DNA of 64,000 nt, from contig OX421964.1 in the NCBI GenBank assembly GCA_949128115.1, forward strand, positions 35,828,177 through 35,892,176, given 5' to 3'. This stretch comes from Anaspis maculata. Its lineage: Eukaryota; Arthropoda; Insecta; Coleoptera; Scraptiidae. Under the pieces are notes generated by a model. It was not told where the DNA came from and made no database searches. It was given only the letters and a program-made list of their open reading frames with translations. Both the position numbers and the translations under genes were made by a program. Positions 22,826 through 33,522 of this stretch are shown in pieces; the stretch's first letter is position 1; each line of letters begins with the position of its first letter.

Positions 22826-23154
22826 GCTAATCAAATCTTGCCTATTTTGACTCTCGGCACCTGTTGCATTTGCGGAAGATCAGTCAACTATAACGAATTT
22901 TTAACAAATATGTACAATGTACATCTCCAAGTTTAATCCTCGGTTTCGTCTATTTGGGATATCCCAAAGAAAAGAAAAACGTCCAGCAGCTTTGCTTATG
23001 AATCCGGCAAGCTATCGAACGGCTCCTCCGCCCATTGTACGGTTCGCTAATCGAATCCTATCGATTTTGGCTCAACACCTAATATTGCATTTGGGGACGA
23101 TCGGACAATCAAAAACAAATTTTTTACAACTAATCGAACATCTCCAAGTATATA
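22826..23154. repeat. Diverged direct repeat, ~220-bp offset
   Basis: About 22826-22935 and 23046-23154 share GCTAATC(A/G)AATC, ATTTTG(A/G)CTC, TTGCATTTG(C/G)GGA and ACATCTCCAAGT in the same order. The first copy forms the end of the open frame 22439-22936, which argues against that frame being a gene. Confidence 0.6.
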
Positions 23155-23714
23155 CTAGCGGATTTTCAACATTTCAAGTCTCTTATTGGTGGAACGATGA
23201 TTTTTATGAAATTTAGAGCTCTCTCTTGTATTCATACGTACATTCTTACTTTCAAGGTGGATTTTTGTGGTTCTGCCGCCATCTTGAACTTAACCTATAT
23301 TGAAATCTCGTATAAGTTGAACTTTTTACCTTGGTAACCACCAATACAATTATTCCATATCTACAGTTCAAAAAACCGAGTTTTTTCAATTGAATCTTAC
23401 CTATTGTTACGAGTGGCGATTCTTTCGTGCATTCGAAAGCACACGCGGTCCTTCTAGACCGTTCGATCGTCGTGTTACGAGTTGCGAAGCTCTAGCGCAT
23501 TCAAGAACATGGTTTGGACCTTTCAATTTACATGGAGATATCAACAGGCGGGTAAGATACTTCAGCTCAACTGGCGAAGGCGCCGTTCGAGAGTACGTTG
23601 GTAATGCACACGAAACGATTAGGATTATTCGAGAGCCGCCTCGAAGCCATATGCCGCGATCAATGTGGAATTCGCTAGAGAACTAGTGGAAACTCCCAGA
23701 ATACCAGTCGGAAG

Positions 23715-23722
23715 TATATAAA
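23715..23722 (+). promoter_or_regulatory. TATA box of the LTR promoter
   Basis: TATATAAA within the LTR, about 375 bases before its original end in the sense direction of gag. The position is typical of the U3 promoter of gypsy-type elements; start-site use is inferred. Confidence 0.55.
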
Positions 23723-23840
23723 CACCGATGGGTCGGCCGCCAGACCAGTTTTAAATCCAGAGCGACAGCGATAAGTAATCAACGTAATCAACGATATACC
23801 CAAGCGCAAATAATACGCAGTAATCAACAGTGTGTGTTCA

Positions 23841-24040
23841 ATAGGCCATCCACAATGATGTTAATGTTAACATGTTAACGTAATGTTATCGGCAATGGTA
23901 ATGTTAGCATTCAAAGCAATGAGTTTCAAATGGTGACGTTCACAATCATGTTAGTGGCAATGGTAAGCACTTACCATTGAAACTCGTTGCTTTGAAATGC
24001 TAACATTACGTTAACATTAACATCATTGTGGATGGCCTAT
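23841..24040. mobile_element. MITE inserted in the LTR, 200 bp
   Basis: Perfect 31-base inverted ends: ATAGGCCATCCACAATGATG at the left (23841 onward) and its complement CATCATTGTGGATGGCCTAT at the right (to 24040). Pairing continues inward imperfectly (GTAATGTTAGCATT / AATGCTAACATTAC and CAAAGCAATGAGTTTCAA / TTGAAACTCGTTGCTTTG). The left arm carries an extra segment. The insertion splits the LTR, so it is younger than the retrotransposon. Confidence 0.9.
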
Positions 24041-24089
24041 AAACGTGTTGCCTTAATTATAAAAGAACCCAACGTGAATCCGTAACATT

Positions 24090-24104
24090 TGGTGTCAGAA
24101 GCGG
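24090..24104 (+). promoter_or_regulatory. Primer-binding site, tRNA-Leu type
   Basis: TGGTGTCAGAAGCGG directly after the LTR. It is complementary to the 3' end of eukaryotic leucine tRNAs (…TTCTGACACCA), which many insect gypsy-type elements use to prime minus-strand DNA. Confidence 0.75.
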
Positions 24105-24168
24105 TATAATTGAGAGTAATGCGGTCTGCGACTACAGGGTGTTCGGAAATACCATAATTGATCTGTAA

Positions 24169-25272
24169 ATGCCGGAGACGAGAAACATGCCGAGCGCAGG
24201 AGTCGAAGACACTTTGGCGAACATCATGGCGATGATGCAGCAGTAGAAAAGTCTTCAAGATGAAAAGGGGAAGAGGCGTCTGTAAGAAAAAGAATAAAAC
24301 AATCTTTTACATGATCAACGACGTGAAGAAAAAAAAGAATCAAGCAATCTTTTGCAAGAACAGGATACTCGACAAAAAACGAGGCGTCAAGAAGATAGAG
24401 AAGAACTTCGCGAAGAACAGGAAAAAAAGCGGGTTGAAGAAAATGACGAACTGAAGAATCTTCCAGAAGGACAGGAACAGGAATTGAAGAACCTGCCGGA
24501 AGAACAGGAGAGAAAACGCTTGGAGGAGAGGAGAGAAATTTTAGCAGTTGTAAAACAACAAACGCGGTATTTCGACGGCTGTGTAAACAAGTTAGATAGG
24601 AAAATGGTTGCGATGGTAGAAGACTGGAAGCGATGGAAGCCCATATGACGAATCTGGAGCAACAGGTCCAGAAAACTGCCGCTAGTTAACAATGGCGATT
24701 CAGAACTTCAGCAGATATCCATCGTGTGAAGCTGCCGAACTTCGATTCTGGACGGCTGGAAAAGGAGCGGAGAAAGCCTTCAGGAATTCGAATCCGACGT
24801 CCCGAGGCTGGTTCACCTAGCTGTTTCAGCTCATCCAGCGGATGTTTTGGCCGACATCGCAAAAGAAACTTTCATAGGCGGACTAAGAGATTCATATCTG
24901 CGTCAGATGGTCATGATCAGCACTCCAGCCAACATCAGCGACGCCCTCATCCAGGCGATTCGTATCAAGGCAGCCAAGGATGCTTGACGCACTCATCGTC
25001 TAATGGAGGTGAACTCTGACGAGTCCGGAGCATCACATTCTCCCGAGAAATCTACGAGGGAAATGCTCGAAGAAATCCTCGGCGATGTATCTCGGAACAA
25101 ACCCCAAGGCGAGCCAAGAGCTGAAGGAAGGACGCGCTGCTTCGGCTGTGGAAAACCGAGACATCTGCGTCGGGACTGCAGGCAAAGGTTGAGTTCAAGT
25201 GACCGTTCCACACTAGGACAGAATGCTTTTAGTCAAAACGCTATCAGGAACACTAATTCAGCTAGCGCTTAG
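24169..25272 (+). pseudogene. Gypsy gag, broken
   Basis: The first ATG after the primer site (24169) opens a frame that stops at a TAG at 24244, and the coding signal then changes frame several times. About 24290-24540 encodes a charged coiled coil very rich in E, Q, K and R (for example REELREEQEKKRVEEN). About 24760-24985, in another frame, gives FQEFESDVPRLVHLA and ETFIGGLRDSYLRQM, matching the capsid-like LVHLA...F-I-x-GLRD core of gypsy Gag. At 25136-25180 lies a CCHC zinc knuckle, CFGCGKPRHLRRDC. Gag packages element RNA in the cytoplasm. Stops and frameshifts show it is dead. Confidence 0.8.
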
Positions 25273-25329
25273 GGGAGCACGCTAGCTGGCAGTCCCAAGA
25301 AATCACCCAACAGCCTTCATTTGAGATAA

Positions 25330-25729
25330 AAGCTTGCGAAGGCAATTTCGTGTTCGTAATCGATACCGGAGCCACTAAGTCAATTTGTTCAGCGCGGAAT
25401 ACTTTCAAGGCATTGTGCCTATGAGAGACGGCGGTTGCTCACCTACAGCTACCGGAGGGTCTGCTATACTGTACGGAGAAACTGAAGTGGGAATTCGCTT
25501 TGGACGGTTTCTGCTGCGAGGAAAGTTCCTGGTCGCTGATATTGTTGACTTTATACTTGGCCTGGACTTGATAGATAAGTATGGATTCATCTTGGATGTT
25601 GGACAACGGACGCTGAAGATAGGAAACGATGAAATGACGCTTAGAACATCCATGAAGGCTGCTAAGGCAATCCGCCAACTCTCGGCTGAAACCGTTCGTG
25701 TAGCCGCTAACTCCGAGAAAATCGTGTGA
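25330..25729 (+). pseudogene. Gypsy aspartic protease, broken
   Basis: The segment FVFVIDTGATKSIC around 25345-25390 carries the DTGA active-site motif. After a frameshift near 25385 the frame continues with FILGLDLIDKYGFILD, the ILG-x-D-(L/F)-(L/I) flap/end block of retropepsins, then decays after about residue 85. It processes the polyprotein in functional elements. It follows the zinc knuckle as expected. Directly after it, the reverse transcriptase and RNase H (about 2 kb) are absent. Confidence 0.8.
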
Positions 25730-25919
25730 GCAATCATGGGGGAGAGACCCTGGGCAAGTGTGAACCTGTAGAATGGATCTCACGCTGTGCAGACGTAGAG
25801 ACAAAGGCTTTCGACTCTAAATTTCTTGCAGAATTCTTGCCTGACTGAAAACACCTGAGTGGCAAGGAGAAACTTGCGACGTAATTCAGCCAAGAAGCTG
25901 CAGCCTTTGCGATGAAACT

Positions 25920-26430
25920 GATGTGACTGGTCCTACAACAGAAGATGGGAACAAATATATCCTGGTTGCCATGGACCACTTCAGCAAGTGTCTGGAAGCG
26001 TACGCGTACCAAGATGTTTCCACAGTTTGGAGTTTGCTAGTCGACAATCTCATCAGCCGTTCCGGGGTACCTATGGAATTGAACTCAGAGACGAAACTTC
26101 GAATCCAACGTGTTTCAAGGTATATGTACCCTACTCGGGATTCAGAAGATCAGAACGACGCCTCTTCACCCATGGTCTGATGGAATGGTTGAACGGTTCA
26201 ACAGGACGATGAAGCAGCACCTGTCAAAGGTCGTCGATGAGCATCAACGATACTGGGATCGTCATCTGCCGATATTCCTAATGGCATATAGGACTGCTAT
26301 TCACGACACCACGGGGGAAACCCCGGCACGTGTTCTTTTTGGCCGAGAGATTCGCCGCCTCCCCTGCGATATACAATTTGGCATGCCAAAGAATGATCCT
26401 AGGACGTCCGCCAGATCGAAGGTCCTGGTG
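25920..26430 (+). pseudogene. Gypsy integrase core, broken
   Basis: DVTGP at 25920 supplies the first catalytic aspartate region and is followed by GNKYILVAMDHFSKCLEAYA, typical of gypsy integrases. The second site reads ELNSE where family members have HSD, so that aspartate is changed to glutamate. After a frameshift near 26100 the frame continues with LLGIQKIRTTPLHPWSDGMV and ERFNRTMKQHL, containing the third catalytic residue (the E of VERF), then HDTTGETPARVLFGREIR. Similarity stops near 26430. The N-terminal zinc domain and the C-terminal region are missing. The protein would insert the DNA copy; this one cannot. Confidence 0.85.
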
Positions 26431-26573
26431 AACTCGAACCATGTCAGCCAGTCAGTCATAATTACTTATATGTCTGTGCTTATATAGTCATGCCACAGTT
26501 ACACTACCACACAGCCACATACTATAGACAGAAATTCCCCACCCTGTGTTTACTACACCTATACCATCGGTTA

Positions 26574-27027
26574 GGGTGTCCCTTAAGAGTGAATCTTTTC
26601 ACCAAATGCGTGAACTTTCTTTATTTTGAACCTTTAAAATCATAAAACATCTCTGCAAAATCTGAGCTCGGTACGTTAAATTTTCACGCTGCCACAAGGC
26701 AATCGAATGTAATTCAAAAAGCGCAAGGAAGAATTGATGTATGTTTGTATCGACTTTATAAATTTACGTGTAAATACACCATGCCCGTGATCGGCGTTGA
26801 ACATGTCAGAGAGATATGAACAGAGTGTTCTTAAATATTTGTTTCATTTTATAGTTTTTTGTTTTCTGAACTGACCTGAGTGAGGAAGCCACTGCATGGT
26901 TTGTTTGTCTCCCCGTTGTTGTCTGAATACATCCGGGGGCTCAGGCTCGTAATACCAAACGGTAGATAGTATTTATTGCCTACCAAATTTATTGAAAAAT
27001 AATCAACTTAATAGTTTTCGTTACTAT
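26574..27027 (+). repeat. 454-bp dispersed repeat, copy 1
   Basis: Begins GGGTGTCCCTTAA and ends ATAGTTTTCGTTACTAT. It matches 30760-31215 in the same orientation at roughly 90-93% by eye. Shared landmarks are ATCACGGGCAT-type sequence (GCCCGTGATCGGCGTTG), CTGACCTGAGTGAGGAAGCC and CCCCCGGATG/CCCCCAGATG-type sequence on the other strand. No terminal inverted repeat or coding frame. This copy lies in the palindrome core, the other lies outside it. Confidence 0.85.
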
Positions 27028-28055
27028 ACTGACGGACAAAATCAGCGTTACACTTTTTTAAAATATTGGCACAAACGAACCCGTCACTGGATTTCTTCAA
27101 AAATTTTCGAGGAGCAAACTTGAAGTGTTTTCTTCAAGTCCACAAACGCGCAAAGACGTGGTTTGCAAGATGACTGAGCTGTACGGTCTGAAAGGTAGAA
27201 ATGACCAGGAACCATTTTCGTAGAATTTTCTAACACATTCAAGAGATCTTCCTTAGGCTGCAGAAGAGATGGTTTTCACTTAAAATCGTGTTAGTAGGTG
27301 GTTCATACCCTCTGTAGTCTTCCTGCATGATTTAAACCGTACGAAATGTTCACCCACTCGGTGTTAGTTCTTTGTTCAATGAAATGAGAAAATTTTCGTA
27401 TGGTTTCCAAAAATGCTTTGTGTGATTGGAAAATCTGTTTTTCACGTACTTGAGAAGGTAATGCAGCAGAAAATGATTGAAAACATTTCTTATCTCCTTC
27501 GCAACCTCTTTATGTGGTAAGTCATTTCCTTACCATTAGCTGATAATCCGCTGTGGAAAGAATCGAAACAGTCCCGGTGATACCTCAAGGTTCATTGGAA
27601 CCTTAGAGCGCCATCGGCTTCGTATCCGACCCTCAAGGTCCTCGATTAACCATAATTTAACACTTTGTTGGTACCCTCTACAAGAATGGTAAAGGAAGCA
27701 GATTTTCTCGAACTCGCTCGAAAAAATGCTTTTTCATTTGCCACTTATCCGATCTGTACAGTCAAATGCACAAAAAATCCTCATCTTGTGTTTTGAAGTC
27801 AATTTTTGTGACTCCCGTGCATCAACTTGCACCCAGTGCAACTTTTAGGATTTTTATCGCATTTTATTCATTGTTCGTCAAAAAAAACCTTGATGCCTTC
27901 ATTCATCAACGTAATCACGAAAATGCACACACAGTTCCTCAGAGTCACGCAATCAACCTTTATTTAGGATGTTGCAATGGGTTTTCCTAGGTGCGAACAC
28001 CCGATTGGGTTGGCGGGTTGCTATGCTAGGTCCGTGGCTCGTACCCAGGAAGTTT
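27028..28055. other. Right part of the palindrome core, no gene recognised
   Basis: No element assigned. On the minus strand an ATG-less frame from about 27490 to 27305 reads KKCFQSFSAALPSQVREKQ and on to QRTNTEWVNISYGLN; its composition is protein-like but I do not recognise it. No other support for a gene. Confidence 0.35.
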
Positions 28056-28416
28056 TTTAAAGTTTATTCGTCATTCTGCGCAGCCAAAGGAGCCTTCCAA
28101 GGGCTGGTGGTAACTCGCATTTTGAGAACAAAGGTCTACCTGAAGATTTTCAAGCCTTGCAATCCTGTCATTGATAATTTTGCGAAATGTGAATCATACC
28201 TTTCATTATTGTAAATTAACAACAATTAATAAGGTACTGCTGCCTGACCCTGACGTTGACGCTTGTCAGAAAAAAAAATTCGAGCGATACAAAATTACCA
28301 ACGATAGGATTGCAAGGATTGAAAATCTTCAGGTAGACCTTTGTTCTCGAAATACGAGTTACCACCAGTCCTTGGAAGCCTCCTTTGGTTGCGCAGAATG
28401 ACGAATAAACTTTAAA
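28056..28416. mobile_element. Palindromic MITE, ~360 bp, at the inner edge of the right arm
   Basis: TTTAAAGTTTATTCG at the left is mirrored by CGAATAAACTTTAAA at the right; arms of about 125-130 bases pair closely (CCAAGGGCTGGTGGTAACTC / GAGTTACCACCAGTCCTTGG; GGTCTACCTGAAGATTTTCA / complement). About 105 bases in the centre are unpaired. Its right edge touches the right arm of the large inverted repeat at 28415. Confidence 0.85.
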
Positions 28417-30006
28417 CAAGTGAGTATGCCTTCACGTGCGTGAGTCTCAGTAGCGCATTTTCTCAAAGAAGCATATTGTGAACGTAAAGAAATTTGGTCG
28501 AAGGAGAAACACCATTCCTTGCCCACTTTCTTTATTCGAAACTCATTGTGATATTGTGTTATCAGAATGGGGCACTTGCCAATGAAATAGATTTGAATGG
28601 AAATTTTTTCACTTATCAATATATTTTTTTGTTTGAGGGCGGGAGCTGGGAGCGGCAACTAATCAACAGTAGTCTATTCTTTTCCATTTTTAGTCGGCTA
28701 TCCATATAGCGGAAGAATTAGATCGCTATGTCTTCGGGTTTATGTTTTCTATTTATCTCTTACTTTGAGGGCAGCGTGTGGGGGTGGCAGCATTCGGCAA
28801 AGTAACTGTTGGACAGTTTGAGTTAAGAGTTTCTAAATGTTAAGGGAAATATGACAATCAGTGAAAATTGTGAAAGTTGTATTTTTTTTGTTTGGGGGCG
28901 GGAGCTGGAGGCGGCGACTAATCAAAAATGGACTATCTCTTCCCATTTTTAGTCAGCTATCTAAATATATAGCGGAGCAATTAGATCGCTATGTCTTCAG
29001 GGTTATGTTTTACATTTATCTCTTACTTTGGGGGCGGCGTGTGGGAGCGGCAGAGTTTGGCAAAGAAGTTCTTCCACAGTTTGAGTTGGGAGTTTCTGAA
29101 TGTTTGAGGTAACAATCAAATGTAATTCAGTGGAAATTATTGAAAGTTGCACTTTTTTTCTTTTGGGGGTGGAAGTTGAAGGCGGCGCCATGCCAAAGGT
29201 AGCCTATTCTTTCCCATTTTTAGTTAGCTATCCATATAGCGAAAGAATTAGATCGTTATGTCTTCGGGTTTATGTTTTTCATTCATCTCTCACTTTGAGG
29301 GAAGCGTGTGGGGACGGCAGCATTCGGCAAAGTAACTGTTGCACAGTTTGAGTTGGGAGTTTCTAAATGTGAGGGAAATATGACAATCAGTGAAAATTGT
29401 GAAAGTTGCATTTTTTTGTTTGGAGGCGGCAGCTGGAGGCGGCGGCTAATTGGAAGTGGCCTATATTTCTCCAATTTCAGTCAGCTATCAATAAAGTGAA
29501 AGAATTATATCGCTATGTCTTCAGGTTCATGTTTTACATTCATCTCTCACTTTGGGGGCGGCGTGTGGGAGCGGCAGAGTTTGGCAAAGAAATTCTTGCA
29601 CAGTTTGAGTCAAGAGTTTCTAAATGTTTGAGGTAACATTATCAGCTGAATCAGTGAAAATTGTTGAAAGTTGCACTTTTTTTCTTTTGGGGGCGGAAGC
29701 TGGAGGCGGCGCCATATCAAAAGTAGCCTATCCTTTTCCATTTCTAGTCAGCTATCCATATAGCAAAAAACTTAGATCGCTATGTCTTTGGGTTCATGTT
29801 TTTCATTTATCTCTTACTTTGGGGGCGGCGTGTGGGAGCGGCAGCGTTCGGCTGAGCAAATGTTGCACAATTTGAGTTGGCAGTTCCTAAATGTTTAAGG
29901 GAACATCTCAATCAGTAACATTTGTGAAAGTTGCACTTTTTATCGTCTGGGGGCGGAATCTGGGTGCGGCGACTTACCAAAAGTAGCCTATCCTTTCCCA
30001 TTTTTA
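28415..30006 (-). repeat. Right arm of the ~10.8-kb inverted repeat
   Basis: Mirror of 19230-20692. Unit markers (complement of GGCTACTTTTG) occur at about 28670, 28930, 29200, 29457, 29726 and 29980, a spacing of 255-270 bp. The degenerate third unit from the outside (TGGCCTATATTTCTCC) is present in both arms at the same place, as is the arm-specific inner segment. The outer side continues for another ~90 bases as a partial unit (to about 30095) that has no counterpart on the left. The short frames in both arms are by-products of the repeat, not genes. Confidence 0.9.
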
Positions 30007-30759
30007 GTCAACTATTTATATACCGAAAGAATCAGATCGCTATGTCTTCGGGTTCATGTTTTTCATTTTAAAGTGATTGGGGGCGGTTTTTAGCAGTTTT
30101 TTCATGTCGGCGGCGCGTGAAATAAATTCGACCGCTGGAGAAAAAAAAAATTCCAGACCTCCACGCTCGTGTCGAGTTTCATTCACATGCATTACCGTTA
30201 CAAAAGAGTTCAAGTTATTGATCCATGACAAAATTATCAATCACATCGATTGGTATCAGCCAAGAAACTACTGTTAAATGAGGTGCTCAAAAATACTCAC
30301 TTCTTGGCGTGCCATTCTTTGCACGGTGGTCTCACAAACATTTTGACTCGGTGAATGAAATCAGAGGATGCCGTTTACTCTAAAATGACACCAAACTTGG
30401 CAGTTTATTCGTTGTGGGGATGAAAAATTGAGAAAAACAGTTTTTCCCGATCTGTCATAAGAATTAATTTTTTTCAGTGTGAAGAACTGTTGGGACATGG
30501 TAACAAATGTTGTCAATGTGTAGGTTAGAGTCGTTTGATGACATCCAAGAAAGAATTACGTGGTGGTATGGTGATTTGGTGGGAAGCCTCGCACCTTCAA
30601 CTTTCAAGGGCCCCCCAGACCCCCTCTGCATCGAGTGCACCGATGTCTCCAACTCTTGAAATTAACGTATGGGGATCCCCAATCGAACCCCAAAAGCGCA
30701 TTGCTTAAGCTCAAAATGCATAGTTTGAGCTTTTTTTGGCGCTTAACCACCGTACTATC
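30007..30759. other. Flank of the palindrome with a GC-box fragment
   Basis: After the last partial unit, about 30450-30625 ends in CACCTTCAACTTTCAAGGGC followed by CCCCCAGACCCCCTC. This is the GC-rich box shared by the palindromes at 45988 and 53837, so it is probably a single arm of that family. Nothing else is recognised. Confidence 0.45.
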
Positions 30760-31215
30760 GGGTGTCCCTTAAAAATGAATCTTTTCACCGAACGCGTGAA
30801 CTTTATTTATTTTGACTCTTCAAAATCATAAAACATCTTTGCAAAATCTGAGCTTGGTACGTTAAATTTTCACGCTGCCACAAGGCAATCGAATGTCGTT
30901 CAAAAAGCGCAAGGAAGAATGTATGTATGTTTGTATCGACTTTATCAATTCACGTGTAAATACACCATGCCCGTGATCGGCGTTGAACATGTCAGAGAGA
31001 TATGAACAGAGTGTTCATAAATAAATATGTTTCATTCTATATCTTTTTGTTTCCTGAACTGACCTGAGTGAGGAAGCCACTCCATGGTTTGTTTGTCTCC
31101 CCGTTGTTGTCTGAATACATCTGGGGGCTCAGGCTCGTAATACCAAACGGCAGATATTATTTATTGCACACCAAATTTATTGAAAAATAATCAACTCAAT
31201 AGTTTTCGTTACTAT
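30760..31215 (+). repeat. 456-bp dispersed repeat, copy 2
   Basis: Direct-orientation partner of 26574-27027, with the same ends. Confidence 0.85.
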
Positions 31216-33522
31216 TTAGAATAGTTCGTGAAGAGAAAATTACAGATTTTTTGTGTGATGGTCTTCCTGAATCACGGTGGTCTCTAGTACTGAACAACAA
31301 AAAAAAGTTACTCATCTCAATCCGGATCTCTCATTATTGTCGCCTTAGCATATATTATCATAAATATCACATAAAAATTGTACTGCTGTACAAAATAATG
31401 ATTTACTTAAATTTACTCGAGGACCGTGAAAAAATAATTCCATGTAGTCAGTACGGACTGTGGTCATCCGCAAATTATTTGACCTTCCATGTATGTCTCG
31501 ATTCTGTCTACTATTAAAGGATTATGCGGTGAAGTCATTCGGTATATGTTTTAATGCGATTAGCGTAAATTGTAAATTCAATGAAGTTTTGATTCGTATC
31601 GTATGCCCATAAATATGAGCAAGTCTATGAACTGTGACTTCGAAGGGAATGTTTTCGATGAATGCCTCGGTACACGCGTGTGGAAATTATTGCATGTGTG
31701 TGTGTAGGAAAACAAACATTGAAAACACAATAATTTGGACCATAAATTTGCAAATTGCCATCGCAAATATCTGTTTAGTGCTCGCGAGGCAGGGTGACGA
31801 CGACGTAAACTCTTACAAATTTGGCACGTTTTGTTTACAGCCCGGCGCATTATTGAGCTTAACCCGACATCTCTATTATCATAAAAGCGACGTTCAACCC
31901 TTTAAAGTATGAGCGGAGGAGCTTAAGGAAATTGTGTTTTTATCGGGTTTTACACGATCCGGACCCCCGGGATCGTAAATTTTCACACCACGTTCCAGAG
32001 CTCTCCGCGCGAGTACTGGTGCAATATGCATATCTGGAGTGCATACAAATAAAATTTCCAGCATGCATGTATTCACCATTTAACCAGAGAGTCCAATGCA
32101 AAATTCATGCGATCATGCAAAGCGGTACGTTGCGTTCCTAATCGTCTGGAATATGCAATTGCATGGCGACTGCATTTAATCTCGGATGGGTATAATGTGG
32201 GTTTTACGATTTTATGTAGTCCGGAGTCCGGAGCCTGGGAGCCAGGTCCTAGCTGCTGGTGATTGAGCGAATTTCCGATTCATTTGGCACGATACGCGTT
32301 TTATAAATAAACGTTCCTTCAAGGGCCGTTTTTCACATGTATAAAAGGCGAAGAAGAGCTCTTAATCCCGGGATCATCCTTAATAAAATTTCATTGTACT
32401 GCCATGCCTCAAGTCATTTCAGGCCGTAAAGTCAGTTTATTGAATGATTGTAACTTCCAAATAATCAATTCAACAAGTTCTGGAATCTGAACTGGATCTG
32501 GATTTCTAGTGAAAATTCGAATAAGCAGTTTTCTTTGGGATTCCACCTACAATAACTACAATAAAGATTTTCACTCTGAAACCCTGTATGTATGCATTGG
32601 TAGGTACCTATTTGCTTTACGTGTGTGGGTGTGTGACTCCGAATGTGTGGGGCGCAATAAATCTCGTGGGATGTGCGAAAATGGTGGATCGGGCAGGAAA
32701 CTCGCTGCTGTTCCTCTCCTGCAATACTTGACGGAACTTAATTTGCCTAATTAATTATTTACCGGGGCGCCTAAGAATAAATTAGCACAGAGCAGCCGGG
32801 AGAGTGTTGTGATTCTTTCCGCGATCAGATTACTGCTCTCTGTAATTCCCGAGTTCAACTTTCAGGCATTGCGTTATTGTGCTGTTTCGGGAGGTTGAGT
32901 TGTCAAGAGATCAAGGAACACAATAATATAACGATAACAGGAACACGAGCGAATAATAATAATAACAGTGACTTATTCGGTGACTTACCTAAATAATTTG
33001 TTGCGTATTTTATTTTTCAATATTTTCCTGTGTGCTAGATCATTTACCTTGACGCCCTGTGCGTTCGCGTACCAAAAATTCAAAAAACATTGTCTATATG
33101 AATATAAAATATATTACACTATGAAATTATGAATAATATTCCTATTTCACAGTTGTTTCAACTTTATTTCCTCTTCTCTCGTACAACTCGTACAGGATGC
33201 TCGCAAAAATTACGAAGGCAAGATGCTGGTCTGATACTGAAATTTATTTGACAGTAAATTACTTTAATTACGTGTTACCCTACTTTAACTATGTAAGTAG
33301 CTATCGTGTCCAGGTATACCTACCTAGGCTCTTCATGCGGTTCCAACAATATGGGTACCTGCCGTGAAGGAAACACCGAAGGACATACCATACCATGAGC
33401 GAGAGAAAGACAGAATATCTTCTACGGTTTCAGCGCCAACGATGCTAAAAGACAAAACGCAAAAAACCTATTTAGGCCAGTCAAATTAGAACAAATTTTT
33501 CCGTTTGAGGGAAGAAACTGTT
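31216..33522. other. Low-copy-looking DNA, no gene recognised
   Basis: No repeat partner seen in the window. The parts 31560-32420 and 32740-33000 have fewer homopolymer runs than the transposon-rich parts, contain CG-bearing words and many ATTA/TAATTAATTA words. They could be conserved regulatory DNA of a neighbouring gene, but there is no direct evidence. Confidence 0.4.

Larger units (their letters stand above)
23405..24087 (+). mobile_element. 5' LTR of a gypsy-type retrotransposon
   Basis: The segment begins TGTTACGAG and ends CCGTAACA, giving the TG...CA ends and a TGTTAC/GTAACA inverted terminus usual for LTRs. A tRNA primer site follows within three bases, and gag comes ~80 bases later. 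The first ~130 bases hold a diverged direct repeat (TGTTACGAGTGGCGA / TGTTACGAGTTGCGA at 23405 and 23474). A 200-bp MITE is inserted at 23841-24040, so the original LTR was about 480 bp. No second LTR was found in the window, so the 3' end of the element has been lost. Confidence 0.85.

Noticed and set aside
22439..22936. 165-codon open frame
   Set aside because: Its last third is one copy of a diverged direct repeat (22826/23046), it has no recognisable domain, and the region is a transposon graveyard.
24387..24692. 101-codon serine-rich minus-strand frame
   Set aside because: It is the antisense shadow of the E/Q/K-rich gag coiled coil.
28861..29875. Series of similar 60-90-codon frames in the palindrome arms
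   Set aside because: They repeat with the ~260-bp unit and exist on both strands; they are by-products of the tandem repeat.
26574..31215. The 455-bp direct repeats as LTRs of one retrotransposon
   Set aside because: They lack TG...CA ends, no primer site follows the first copy, and the DNA between them is mostly a palindrome arm.
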